DNA of 64,000 bases. Origin: Nereocystis luetkeana (lineage: Eukaryota > Sar > Phaeophyceae > Laminariales > Laminariaceae). The notes below the pieces were generated by a model. It saw nothing but the letters and a program-made list of their open reading frames with translations. It was not told where the DNA came from and made no database searches. Location of the stretch: positions 1,121,001 to 1,185,000 of the forward strand of contig JARUPZ010000010.1 in assembly GCA_031213475.1 (NCBI GenBank). Direction: 5' to 3'. Position numbers and translations under genes: made by a program. Of this stretch, positions 48,101 to 60,820 are shown one piece after another. Each line of letters starts with the position of its first letter. Within the stretch, counting starts at the first letter, position 1.

Positions 48101-51100
48101 ATTGGCCCGAGTACGGTGATCGTGCTTCCGCAGGGCGGGGCCACTCACGGGCAAGCCCTTGGGGGATGCGAAGTTGGAGAGCAGAATCTTGCCAGTCACA
48201 CCGCGCTCGATCAGCCTGGTGATTCCCTCTTGCCAAGCGGTGATGACTTCCTGCACAGGAATAGGGCATTTGAAGGAAGATACTATTGAGTCGTATTCAG
48301 CCAGCAGGTAAAGCGTTACAGAGGTCCAATTCTATGGGGGCTAAAAGCAATATCACAGAGTAACCAGTTTCGCAGTGGTTGTCGATTTCTGGGTACTGTA
48401 GTTAACAGGGATCATCGAGCATCAGGCACCTCCGGCCTTGTAAATACCACAAGCCACAGGCTCAAGGCCGCTCTTGTAGTATCGCCCCTCACCCTGATCA
48501 TGGGCTCGAAGGTAAGTGCTGGGACTCCGTCGACGATTTCGAACACGTTTTCAAATGCAACCGGGTCCACGTAGCCATCCCCGCCCATCCCGTAGCGAGT
48601 AACTGCGTCTAGCACGCGGTTCGGTTCGTTGCTGCCTAAAGCAATGACGTGCGTGTAATCTGTTCACCGCACACGGTAAAAACGGGCAGCAGTACAGCGC
48701 GGGGTGGGCGGCGGGCAGGTAGCGTGTTCTTTGGGGCTCATGCCGAGAGCGGCCAGTTGATGGATTGAACCCACCACCACGATTCCACTGCTTGCTGCAC
48801 TTTGATGTCCGAAAAGAGGCGATGTTGGCTTGCCCGAGAGGCAGGCGGGGCATGATCAGACAAAACAACCCTCCTGAGGAACCCAGACCGACCTAGGCTG
48901 TGGCATACCCCCCTGCTAGGATCTGGAAAACAAAACGCGGTGTCGGGCCTTGTTCCTCGAAACACCAGACTCGTGGCTCACCAAGCGTTTCATCCGTTCG
49001 ATCGAGAACATCGTTGAAGTATCGGGTGATTTGGTCGCTCAGCGTCTGCGGAGAGAGCGTCGAAAACGGTTATACCGCCAGAAGCAGGGGATGAGGGCAA
49101 GCGACGGGGTCAGGGTTGGCGTCGGTCCCGACATATCGCCGGATTTGATGTCTATGTACTGGTTATCAATCCTCTTATGTTGAGACCAAGCAAATAGGCA
49201 TGCCTACCTCGATTAAATATGGTCTACTCTACAGTCAGTATGAGGTGCCGTCCGTCTATTACAGCACTTAGAAAGAGTACCGACAACAACGCAACCGGTC
49301 GAATTCACAGCTGGCGTTTTATAAAAATGGCACGAGAACAACAAGAACCTCGATTTCGAACGGAATATCAGTCTGATTTTAAAGGAGACCGATGAGATTG
49401 TTCATGGCTGACTATTGTACAGAGACACCTTGAAAAATACCGCTCGGACATATTCCCAATGAATGGTGAGCACAGCGGGGATTTGTGGTCATCCGTTTGT
49501 CGAGGCATCTTGAAAGAACGTAGGTATGTTATTACGGGGGACCATAGTTAATAGGACCTATGGTATACATAAAACCCTACATATTTCACCATTTTTACTA
49601 ACAATATTTGGTCCTATTAACTATGGTCCCCCGTAATAGTCCATAGCACATATCAAAGGTTAACGCGCAGGGACGGCACGACACTGCCCGTTGCTATAGC
49701 CGATATGCCAGTTATAGAGTCTTTAGGGCTATTGTCGGGCCTTTCTCCCGCCCAGCAGCTCTTCTACTGCAACAACCACCGTGCAGGTTTGGAGTGGGAT
49801 CTCTCTCCCAAACGAAAGGCCCACTTGAAGCGAAGAGGCCTACCCGCTGGAAGAGGCGTTCTGCGACACAGAGGGGGCGTTTTTCAACCATAGCCTTTCT
49901 AGCTCCAGAGGCTCTTTCACTAAGAGAGGATATATCCCATATCCCATGTTGTCAGAACTCTGTGTATTTGGGCTGTACGCGATATTTTCAATGTATAGCT
50001 AGGGCATCGCTTCTTGCCTGTCAATGCTTCCTGAATGGTGGAAGGAGCTCCAAAAAGGGTAAGGAGGGGCACCCCCCGTCGTGTAGCACGTGTCAGAACG
50101 ACCACTGCGCTGGCATGAGCTGCCGCGGTATCTCCACCCATGGGGAACCTAGACACTGAGAAGGCGTCTAGTTACAACAGGCACCGGGCTACCTGCAGGT
50201 TGAGCCTGTGGTTATCCCTCTGTTCGTACAAAGCCACCGCGGTCTGAGAAATTATTGACACGCACGCGCGTACGCTTGCCCCCGGCTGAAGACGTACGAC
50301 CGAGAGGTGCGACACCTTTCAGTCCTTTCGTTGGAGCGACACCGCGCCACTCTTATTACGGGGGGCCATAGTTAACAGGACCTATGGTATACATAAAACA
50401 CTATATGTTTAACAATTTTTACTAACAATATTTGGTCCTGGTAACTATGGCCCCCCGTAATAGGCCGATTTCCTACCATTCTAGGTTGCCCTCCTCTCCT
50501 TGCTGTCGTGGACTTTAATGTACGCCCTATCGGTTGGAAATATTCACCTCCATAGGATCAACATGAACAAAGTAAAGTCCAAGTGTGAGTGAGATACTGA
50601 CAACACCACTCGCGCGAATGGCCTGAACCTGGTACGGTGGTGACGATGGCCTACCGTAGGACGACGACTGTGGTCCCCCCCTCCAGTCCCGCCACCACGA
50701 GGGCTTCCAACCCTTTCAACTGAATGTTTAACCATCCCGATAGATGAAGAACTCCCCATCCAATATTCGCTGTGCACAACAACCCACGAACCTAGGTACG
50801 GAATTATCTGAATGTGGTCTCGCTCAACCGATGGAATAGCTCACCGCTGTGGGATATTCTTCTCCCGCACCGGTGTATCCCGTGCAAAAATCGTGATCCC
50901 GAAAAATCTCCGTGGCAGACGCTGAGGACGTCGCGAAGTTGTACTCCTGTTTGTGGAAACGCCACACGCAGGGCACCACGAAAAAGACACAGTGCAGAGC
51001 AACACCGACTGCAGTCAGTAGAGAAGATCTGGCGCCATGACTACGGGGGAAAATAAATTAATATTCCTGTACTGTGTTTTATGCCGCATGCTACGGTCGA

Positions 51101-54100
51101 AGGTAGACCCTGTAGGTCCTGTGCGGCGATTGACACAGGTTTGGCAAGAGTGAATACATAACTATTAGTACGTAGGGTGTGTTGAAAACAAGTGCGGTGG
51201 AGGCGTGCTTCGTCGGTCCTTGCTCAACAGAGGGGCTGTCGGTTGGTTTTCTGGCTTGGGAAATCTACCGTAGGAAATACCGCTATGTCACTCGGAAGGT
51301 CCAGTCAACCGAATCAACATGCCACTTTAACCATACTTAGGTTATTTCATCCCCGTGATCTCTACATCCACCTCCCAAGTAAATCCTGCAGGCCGAAACG
51401 GCTACGACTGGGGGCGCTACCTTAGCAGGTTTACGGGAAGTGCCCACTATCCTCGACCGTTTCGATATTTCCAAGACGTTTGTTCCATGTCGATCTTCAC
51501 GTGTACTTTTCCTGTAGATAGAACTCTCGTGGTATAAATATCTTATTCATTCTTGTCGAATGTGTGTGTGTGTTTTTTTCAACTTTTCTTTTACTTGTGA
51601 AGTTTTTCCGTAACCTTCTCGGGATTTTAGGGGAGAAAATTGGCGATGAACAAAGTGACAATCACAGCGATGGCCAATGCTGCGTATCTGGAACATGAAA
51701 GAGATTGGTGTCCCCAGTTACAACGCAATGAGTTATATGGCACGAGGCGCAACACGGTCCTTCTCACCCATACCTGGTGGGCGCTTAGGCGGCTCTTAAA
51801 TAGACAGTCGTTGGTGACCCTAAAGTTGTCACTGCTTCGGTCGCTACCTTCAACAACACCCAAAGGGATTGAATCGATAATACGATGGGGTTGTTTGTCG
51901 GCGTGCGGGCGTACATTAGCTTATTGTGTGTCACAACGATCGCTTTTGGGCTAGGTACGTACTTGCAGTAGCCCACCCCTGTAGCTCTGTGGGATGGCGA
52001 GACAAGTGTGAGACAACTGGCACCACCATCTACGACATGCGCGTAGACCGCTACAAATCATGTGTAAACCTGCCAAAAAATGTAATTAACACTGCAAGTC
52101 CATGCACCGAAAATGCTGTGCGTGGTATGTGCTACTGGAGAAACTTCCCCCCAACGAGGTGGACGCAATTCTACCGGGCATCAAGGGATGGACAGGACAA
52201 CCATAGACCGGATCAAACGACTCACCTCGGGCACACGGAGCCAGGACGGCCAAACCTTCCCGTTGGTGGGAGATCCAGGCTCCGGAAGGTACGCCCTGAA
52301 CATCGACTGCCCAAGCAAAAAGTGACAACGAAAATGCCAGAGATTTGGCGAAATGCGGCCAACCGTGAGTCGCTGGTATTGTGCGCGGCGGTCGCTGTGA
52401 CGGAAACATTCCTGAACGATGTGACGTCAGTCTTCAAGAAGAATGGAAGTTCCAACCACTCGGACTTGAACAGCTCCACGCCCCGGACGGATCACGACCA
52501 ACAGTAGATCATCAACATTAGATCCTAACCTGACGCCATGATTTGTTGTGCAGGATCTTGATACCGTGAAGAGTATGTATCTATACATAGTAATAAATAT
52601 ATATCAGACCCAGAAAACGTGCTCTCGATTGCGCAGGTTCTATGACTCCCACCCGGCAACGTGAAGTACTGCTGCATATCATACCGATCACAGGTGTATA
52701 GCCGCCTGCAACATCTAGAGTAGATCATGGAGTGGGAATCGATCATCTGTCAGAGACGTGTGACCATTTACCACCCACTTTATTATCTTTGTTTTTTTCT
52801 AAATCATTTGCCCTGTGCGTGATTGCGCAAGGCGCTCTAAACAGCAGGTGCGCCGGTGTTGTACTGCTGCAACAAGGGACGCGTGCATTGTACTCGTACC
52901 CACAGAGTGGTAACATCACCTGAAAGTACAACGACTACGAGGCTTCCCACCTGAGAAGTTTAGGAGCGCGTAGCCGGCAGCCGACTTTAGGGGAAAGTCT
53001 CAGCTTAAGTTTTTGATGTAAATTTCCCACGGGGCTAGCTTAAGCTGGGGTAGATACGTGAAGTAACGACAACTATTGAGTAGTGTAAGCTACTGGTAAG
53101 CTCGATACACTGTCCCATGAGGCTACTGTAGATCCAGTAGCTACCAAAAAATAATATTTCAGGATCTCACGAGAAATGCCGGGAAGCACACACCCGATAC
53201 GAAGATAAGGGTGGCTTGCCTTCGGGGGCTGCAGTTGATACCATGGTTGGTGCAATGGTTGAGGACCCATATATCCACCGTAGTACGGATCAGATGCTGA
53301 TACACGGGCAACCGGCACAACGCTCAAAAAAACGGGTACCTCTTTTCTTATATAAACGGTCACCGATGTTACCCTACCAACCGCGCACGTTACGCACGCT
53401 TACGATTGATTCGTCCTGGGCTCTCGTCGTGGGCTCTTCTCATCAATTCAGCACTTGGCGTCGAAACGCGTCGCTCACGACTCACATCGCTGTCGGGAGC
53501 TTTGAAGAGTTTTGTGAAAGGAAATTTGCCGATGTCGGGGAAGTCGAAGCCCGCCGGCGCGTCAAACCTCCTGCCTGCGTCGGAGGTGGAGTCGCCGAAC
53601 ACGACCATCTGCAAAAACCAGTCGCGGGGTTGAACTTAGCGGTCGTTGGGGTCACGAAACCTATTGTAGCACCTTGCATCCCTCAAGCAGCCTGGAGGTG
53701 TATCCTTGGACAGGCGTTGGATGTGTGGACAAAAACAGTAACATGAAGTGGTTCGACGGTGGGAACTTATCGTCCGCGTACTACTATAAATACTCGTACA
53801 GCTAGCTATATGGTGCAGGAAAGTTGAATGAGGCCGTATTCATTCTACGGTGTAATACACGTGCGTTATACGGTAAGAAGAGCAGTCTCGAATCTCCTGT
53901 TTTCCTTTCCTGCATATACCACCTTTCCTTTTCTGGAGCGCGTTTGCGTAGCGGTCATGTGTTACACGTAAGCGCGTACAATTATTGTAGTCATGCTGTA
54001 GTACTACTATACCAGGTATAATACTATTGGGAGTGGGAGCTTCTCTGGGATAAACAAAAAGGCACGGACGCTGGGTGTACTGATATTGTAGGTTGCTAAT

Positions 54101-54606
54101 CGTGTCGTGACAAAACACCCAACAAACATCCGGAAGGGACTGGTTAGGTAAGAACGCATGCTACGTACGGTTGGAGTAGCGCTCCTACAACTCCATGACA
54201 TATTTCCATATATCTGTTTTCTGACACATCCCGAGAGTGGCCTCATTATGCCACGAACACGAATACGACAGGAATGGAATGCTGCATACACGCATACCTC
54301 GGAGTATCCTAACCCTATGAATATTGTATGTATACCAATCACATTGGGGAGTCCATCGATTCCAGGGTCCCGACAGTCATTCAGAAGCTTTTATTAGCCA
54401 TGATATTGAGCGACTACTGCAGTACCCGATTCGCGGCTCGAGTGCATGGACACGCTGTGCACTTTCGAGCAACATACCTTAGGATTCTCGCGCCATTTCT
54501 TGTAGTGGGTAGCAAGCGCGCTCCCCGTTTCTTGGGCGGACACAATTGACACACATCCAAGAGAAAGGCTAGCGGTGGCCGCACCCAACAAAGACAATGT
54601 CGGCAT
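45151..54606 (-). CDS. Gene F: secreted GDSL/SGNH-type esterase-lipase, ten exons
   Basis: Paralogue of gene A. Exons, high to low: 54478-54606, 53486-53608, 52226-52306, 50845-50946, 48982-49045, 48493-48659, 48149-48250, 47498-47623, 46510-46635, 45151-45402. They give 423 residues and stop TAG, with all introns GT-AG. Exon 1 is a signal peptide (MPTLSLLGAATASLSLG) ending, like the paralogues, in YKKWRENPK. Exon 2 has block I, VVFGDSTSDAGRRF; exon 3 NGKVWPSWL; exon 10 the Cys-rich run and FWDNLH. Block II reads ATSSASAT, with Ala where gene A has Gly, and block III reads GSNE rather than GNND. The serine, block V Asp/His and block III Asn remain. Activity may therefore be altered. Two M1 elements lie in intron 4. 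By eye, about 51 of 83 residues of the last exon match gene A. Confidence 0.87.
47059..47535 (+). CDS. Unrecognised ORF opposite intron 8/exon 8 of gene F (158 aa)
   Basis: The first 100 residues, within intron 8, look protein-like (GTQGAPGKDGCGTP, then a region ending AGVPEICKAYFKAP). The last part overlaps exon 8 of gene F in antisense and is not credible. No family is recognised. It may be chance or a nested relic. Confidence 0.15.
   Translation: MPYRWNFVLFNIHGVVRGTITYSNSVCGHGTIDGTQGAPGKDGCGTPTVACADYERYVPPQSYTGVTDSGVRLFAVVNSLLAGVPEICKAYFKAPANAHVCPLTSLSWFPARQTPLHPRWLSSPPQPATTVRREMCASPMVQVYDSPQSGCRCLASAL
49532..49636. mobile_element. Short TIR element, family M1, copy 4
   Basis: Near-perfect inverted ends (TTACGGGGGACCATAGTTAA and its inverse), 105 bp, flanked by TA on both sides. 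In intron 4 of gene F. Confidence 0.9.
50356..50460. mobile_element. Short TIR element, family M1, copy 5
   Basis: Ends TTACGGGGGGCCATAG and CTATGGCCCCCCGTAA, 105 bp, TA on both sides. In intron 4 of gene F, about 0.7 kb from copy 4. Confidence 0.9.
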
Positions 54607-55462
54607 TTTTGCTGTTCGAATTGCACTGGTTTTCCACCTCTTTTTCTGGCGAGATTAAAAAACGAAAGACACGTGATGTGAGGGGGGACGTCATCTACCG
54701 CGAGCAATTGAAACAAGAACAGATGTGAGATGGTGTGTTGCTTCGCGCTAGGATACGAGACAGTTGAGGTATTGTCGCTACGAGTAGAGAGGTCTTCGAG
54801 GAGGCCCCAGCCGCAGTGTGGATCTCGAACAAAAAATGACTACACCCCGGATATGATAGACAAGAGGGCAAGACGCCATGTTTTCACCTCCATTTCTACG
54901 CCAGTCGGGCGAGTGGCTTTGTACCTCACCAAACTTGGAACATTTTTACATCTAAACCGATTGAGTCGGGGGCAGTCCAACCACCAATCCCATGTCGGTG
55001 CATAGGGCGAAGACAAAGAGCTGAAACAAGCTCACGAGGGCAAAGCGAGCACGTAGTTACTCACGACCAACTGGCTCTCGAGCGGCTGAAAACAAAAACA
55101 CTTCAAGGCGGCACCCCTATATATTGGGTCGGTCGACGCCGTCAATCGTACCACTCACGGAGTGGGCTAGTCCATCAGGGTACGACTACTTCCTTTTTTC
55201 TGTTTTAGCGGTCGCCGCAGCAGGCGTCGAGGTAAGCCATTAGCCCGCGGTCAAGAACCTTTAATCATCACAAGGGGAACTCTCGTAAAATGTACCACGT
55301 AGTGTTTATGGCAAAGAACCCGCCAGCCAGTTAGTTACATAGTAAAAATCCATTGCTGTTTCTGGAAGTGACCACACTGGAAAACACATCAATCCATCCG
55401 GCCATGTCATCCCTATTATTCAGGAACGCCCCCGCGCCGCAAACGATTCTTACTGCACAGTG

Positions 55463-55550
55463 AGATGCAGCTCACCCTTCATGAGACTCGCCAGATACCT
55501 CACGGCGCTTCTCGCTTGCTCTAGTGAGGTATGCCTGCCTCGTGAAACCC
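55463..55550. repeat. Dispersed repeat, GCAGCTCACCCTTCATG family, copy 3
   Basis: Begins ATGCAGCTCACCCTTCATGA and keeps the CACGGCGCTT and CTTGCTC words shared with the copies at about 11085 and 27530. Confidence 0.5.
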
Positions 55551-56879
55551 CGACGTACTTCGTTCTGGCATTGTACGGACGCTTGGGTCAAGACTGCGGG
55601 CATGCATGATGTTGAGTACACCCCCCTGCTCCCGCTACCACCAGCCAATAGCCAAATAGTTAGTTTATTCTACTGTTTGCCCTCGCGGGCAATAATACAC
55701 GATCAAAATATTTTTTCTTAAAAAGTGTGAGGACAGCGTTTCGAGACATCACATATATGTATACAGCAAATAGGGGGTCAGTTTATTTCATTTCTTTCGG
55801 AGAGGGGAGTGGAGTGCGCTCAATGTCGGGTATGACCGTAGACGTATGACCATGGTGTACTCCTTTGTTGCTTGCCTTAGTCCTTTGACCACTAACCACG
55901 CATCCCTTTCCAGACGGAGCACCATTCCTAGTCCTAGCCGAGACACCTCCTACAGGTGGCCGCTCCTTGCCTTGATCCTATATATTTCGTAGATTTTATT
56001 TTGCTAATTAATATTGTCCCCTTCCTGTTTCGCCGACTGTGGCCATCACTCATCTCCTGGGATAGAGATTGGTTTCTAGCTCCATTCTACAGTTCTAAGC
56101 TCCTCCATGTCACATTCGTGTATTTCCTTCATCTCTTCTAACTCGTCCCGGTTCTCCTGGTACATATTCACATTGTCTTACTATGCGTGTTCTACTCATT
56201 ATTGCATTGCCACACGGGTGCATCTATCTATCTGCACATCTACTTGCTTCTCCTCCCGGCTACTGCTAGACCGCTCAAGGCGAGAACGAAAGGACCCTTT
56301 GGTCTACAAAACAGGCTTCGAACGGGCCTTGTGTTCCCTTCCGACGTGCTTCAAGTCAAGAAGCTCGCTGGTGGTAACCCTTACAGAACTAACTGCAGTC
56401 CCGTTCGTAGAGTGGTTTATCCCCGAAACAGGGCTGCGGTCCTAAACGTACCATCTTGGGCGTATCACGGGGTGGGTTACACCTACTGTAGCTCAAGCAC
56501 AGTATTAACATGAAGTGGTGCCTGGTATTATACGACCTGTATTGCCGTATACCGAAGTTCAGACAACCGCCTCTCTCTTACGGATTTTGTTGTTCGTCAC
56601 AACAAACGACCGAATACAACCGCACCCCCTACACGTATAATAACCAATGCGTAAACCTTACCATATTATGTTGTCCTGAAAGCTTGGCTGTCGTACTAAG
56701 TCCAATAAAGTATACATATACCACACCCCGGACAATAGGCAATCGTCCAAGTGTCTATGAATACCTTCCTATTTCAGTTGCCTGTCTTCTAGGGTACTTA
56801 AATACAGTTTATTTAAAAACATTAAGCTATATTATTATCAGGTAATTTCGATTGAATGATCCCTACATGGCCCTCTCGT

Positions 56880-58730
56880 CCAGACAACTCCAGTCCATAG
56901 GCAGTCGCCGTAATTAATGGTCCGTCCAATTCTAACTAATGGGCCTTCGCCTACATAAATTGCCTGACCAATTCCAAATGACAGGCCGTCTCCTGAGTCA
57001 ATTGCCCCGGCAATTCAAATTGACAGACCCCCCCCCCCGAATTAGTTGTCCGGACAAAATCAATCAATAGACTGCCGCCAAAATATTTGTCCGTACAATC
57101 CAAATTAATAGGCAGTCTCCCAGATCAATAGCCCCGATGATAATTCCATTTTCTCCATGGTCTCCAAAATCCATTGTCCCGACAGTTCTCCATTGTCCCG
57201 ACAGTTCTCCATTGTCCCGACAGTTCCAATTAGCAGACCGTCTTCTACACCAGTAGTCCGGGCACTTTTCTTCCAATTATAAGACGACACACAAAATCAA
57301 TTTTGCCGGGAATTTCGACTAATTAATACAAAAATCTCCCAAACTAATTCAGACAATGCCGTTGGTGGGGGCAGTCTCCTAAGTCAACTGCCTGTACAAT
57401 AAACAATATCTATCTGTGCACACTGTTTATTTTTATCTTGTGTCTTTTTATGATTTACATGTGAGCACATGGGGTAGGCGGTATAAAAGCTTCCTACGTT
57501 CGGAAATGAAATAGAAAGCTCAAGTTGAGGTGTCCCGTCCTTTCTGCTTATTCTGGCTCGGACAATAGACCACCTATCAATGGACTATTGCCCCTACAGC
57601 AGAGTCACGAATTTGTCTATTACTGTAGTTGGAATTGTCCGGCAAGTGATGTCATGTACTGTCCACTAAATAGCACTTACTTGAAATTTCTTAGACAATT
57701 GATCTTGGATACTGTGTCTGTTATTTGTATTTATTCGGACAATTGGGATCGGGTACGGTAACACAATTGGGATTGTCCGGACACATACCTTTGGAGCCTC
57801 TCGATCAATTGAAGTTGCCCTCAAATTGATTTTAGGAACTGCCCATTAATTGAAATTGTCCACACAAATGAGCTCGGAGACTGCAGCCCCATGAATTTAT
57901 AGGTTGTCTATTGATTGTCATTTATTAAACAATCGATTTCGGGCACTTTACATGACTTTGGCTTGTCGGTGCTAATGCTTTGAGAGACCGTCCATTAATT
58001 GGCATTGTCCGCACAATGGGTTTCGGAAGCGATCTACTCTTAGAGTTGGAATGTCATGACGATCGAGTTTAAGAGGGTTCCATTATTGTAAAGCTGGCAG
58101 TACAACATGTAGAACTACAGGTGATTTAATCAGTACACAACAGTACCACCACGCTAGTATTGCCTCTACCACAGGATCGGGAACTTTCGACTTTTCGATT
58201 GTGTGTACAATTATTTCTGTTAATAAGCAGCAGCAGAAATCAAACGTTCAGACAAATCCAATTAATAGACAACAACTAACTCCCGAAATTAATCGTCGGT
58301 CCAATTTCAGTTGGTGGACAACACCCGAAATCCTCGTCTGGACAATTCCATCAATTATTATTGCATCATCACCCCATATCAATAATAATTGCTAAATAAT
58401 TGCATTCAATAAGCAGTCTCCGAAACCAACTGTTTGGACAATTCCAATACATAAGAAACACTCGAAACCTATTGCTCACCCCACCCCAACTAGCAGATGG
58501 TCTTCAAAAAAAAGTGTCTGGGCATTTTTTCAATCGATAGCGAAAACAATTGTCTGGCCAATATCAATCGGTGGGCAATCGCCAATAATATCAATTGTAC
58601 GGACGATTTCAACTATTAGGCTGTCGCCAAAAACAGTTGTCTAAGACATACCCATCTAACACACATTTTTTTGTCCTGAATCAATTGCGGACACAACATG
58701 CTATATAAATATTAATTGTCCAGGGTGTGA
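56880..58730. repeat. Satellite-like array of a 42-45-bp unit with an inverted middle block
   Basis: Units approximate to AATTGTCCGGACAATTCC followed by AATTAATAGGCAGTCTCC. The centre AATTGTCCGGACAATT is a perfect 16-bp palindrome. Units run forward at about 56880-57400, reversed at 57530-58080 and forward again at 58230-58730. Within the first block a 19-bp unit (CCATTGTCCCGACAGTTCT) is repeated three times at about 57169-57228. Units differ by 20-40 per cent, so the array is old. Confidence 0.75.
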
Positions 58731-59374
58731 TGTACCTGGTATATGTTCACGGTCACTACGGACCAAAGCATTATGGTCCAAGCGCGGATGTACCGCTTGT
58801 TGCGCGTTTTCTCGGAGTACAATGTGTGGGCCCCATTCCAACGTCAAAACAGGTTCAGCGGTAACCTGGTTCCAGGTATTTTTGCAGGCATTCCAAAACC
58901 GTGGTTGCTCCTTTCGGTGAGGCAACACTACTGCGTCCAGTCAGCAACAACAGCGTCAGAGTCCGCCGGCACGTTTTTACCTCAAGCGCAAAAATAAGTT
59001 TTAGGTCAGAGGTATTTCGATAATATTGCTGTATGCGTTGTACCGTTTCCTCGTTTCATTGACGTTTGGTGTTGAAGGAAAGAAGAAAGAGGACTCGGCA
59101 GCCTCTAGGCAAGTTTAAGTCGAGGGGTGTGATGTGCTTCATCTACAATGTGTGCAAGTACTGCTGGTTAGACCGTAGTATATTAGTAGTACAGGTTGTG
59201 CCACGTAGTAGACCAGAACTAATTGAAATATTTTTTCGGACGACTGCAGTCTGGACAAACCACCTCCTGGAGTTGGAGCGGTTTGTCCTTAAAACGGACT
59301 GCAGTTTGCCTTGAAGGGAATAATCCACAAAAATAGCAGAATATGCCGTGTTGTTCTTGTTGTCTTCATATTAT

Positions 59375-59475
59375 AAATCGTCCTTCTACCCAGCTTTATC
59401 AGTACACCCAGTGTCCGTCCTGATTCCCTATCCTAGAGAGATACTGATTCTGTGGTCACAGACTACTGTGAGACA
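59375..59475. repeat. Diverged repeat pair with 61015-61125, copy 1
   Basis: CCAGTGTCCGT, CCTAGAGAGATAC, TTCTGTGGTCACA and GAGACAGAG appear in the same order here and at 61015-61125. A shorter related start (TTACATTAAACAGG, TTCTACCCGTCGACAT) lies at about 25736-25766. The second copy has a better open frame, so the family may once have been coding. It is unidentified. Confidence 0.5.
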
Positions 59476-59620
59476 GAGGAAGACAAGAAAATTCAAACTA
59501 AATAGCAAATTCAATCAAGCAAGTGAAAATGTCAGCGTACCGGGTAGGAGAACACAACAACACAAGCAAGCCCGGAAAAAAAAGAACAAAAAGATAATAA
59601 AAAAAAAAAATCTGAAATGA

Positions 59621-59785
59621 AAAAAAAAAGGAAAAAAATCAGAATACAAACGACGCAAGGACTTCAAAGAGGCCGCGGGACGGGAAGTATACGCACTCAA
59701 GAAGGTCAGGTATCTACTGTGCGGACGAAGCAACACGAAAAAGAGGGAGATACAGGCCAAAGTCCGTAAGAACGCCGTGAACTAA
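59621..59785 (+). CDS. Possible 3' coding fragment, Lys-rich (about 50 aa)
   Basis: An open frame ending TAA reads SEYKRRKDFKEAAGREVY and continues with basic residues to KVRKNAVN. Composition and helix-like charge pattern suggest a real C-terminal exon. Upstream are long A runs that make any longer frame unreliable. No family is recognised. Confidence 0.2.
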   Translation, partial: KKKGKKSEYKRRKDFKEAAGREVYALKKVRYLLCGRSNTKKREIQAKVRKNAVN

Positions 59786-60055
59786 TTATTCAGATCAACT
59801 CCCACCCTTTTGTTTCAGAAATATTATTCCACTCACAAATGATGGGAGCCTTTCCTGCGACCCCTTGGGCTGGATTTTCGGCGACACGCGAACGCCAACA
59901 ACAAACAGCGAACAAGAACATCCGTGAGAGGAATGGCACCAGCAAGCCTCGCCGGCCTACCTGTATATCTATCTGTAGAGATATTCTCTGGTATCCTACC
60001 GGCATCACGGCCTATTTAGCTTTTTCCGATGGCCGAAAATCACATAATATATTAA

Positions 60056-60820
60056 GGGCCGTTTCCTAACGAACCGAAAAAAAAACACGATTCGTGAATT
60101 TTTGGCATGCCAAAAGATCACGATCCGTGACATTTCAGTTCGAGCGAAAAAGGCCGAAAAACGTCACGTTTCGGTATATTTTCGAATTATTGTAAAAATA
60201 AATCCGATAATTCCAACCCAACGGTTTTTGCGGGTGGGGCCAACTATCGCGAGTGGGGCACGGCCAGGCCGAGACGGGCCGACCGCGCCTGGCCCGGCCT
60301 GTGGTATATTCGAATCACGGGCCAAAGCCTGACCCAGTCTGCGAGACTCCTATTTCAACAACCGTCGGCAAAGCCCGGTTCGCGACATTCGATCTTGCGG
60401 GGCGTCTGCCCGGCCTGACCTGTGACATCCCCAGATCATTTTTGCCTTTTTTGTCTTCGAGTTGTGGCTTCTCCTTCTCTAAATTCGGAGGCCACAAGGT
60501 GCTCGTTAGCCCGCGCCCAGCGGTGTCTCTGGGTAGCCGCCCGTTTCCCCCAACAAGCGGCGGACAAAGTATAGTCTGCCATGCCCCTATACAGACCTTC
60601 GGATACCGTTGGTGCGCGTGGGTTGCGTAGTGCCTTGATCAGGTGTGTTTGGAGAGACACGACAAATGTCACGAATCGTGGTTATGTTTTTAAAGGGAAA
60701 AGCCAAAAAACAAATCGTCATGAATCGGGTATTTTTTTGTCGGGATTCGCGACGAAAAAAACACGATACAGGACAAAAATGCCACGAATCGTGTTTTTTT
60801 TTGTTCGTTAGCAGTGGCCC
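60056..60820. mobile_element. Non-autonomous PIF/Harbinger-like element (765 bp)
   Basis: The two ends are long imperfect inverted repeats: GGGCC, then CTAACGAAC, an A run and ACACGATTCGTG at the left, and the inverse at the right. A TAA triplet lies directly outside each end (60053-60055 and 60821-60823), matching the 3-bp TWA duplication known for PIF/Harbinger elements. Near both ends the palindrome CACGAATCGTG and variants recur, possible transposase-binding sites. The inside (about 60200-60600) is GC-rich with no transposase frame. Confidence 0.75.

Noticed and set aside
51926-52507. 193-residue plus-strand frame, the longest in the window
   Set aside because: It is antisense over exon 3 of gene F. 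The minus strand encodes the conserved NGKVWPSWL segment with proper splice sites.
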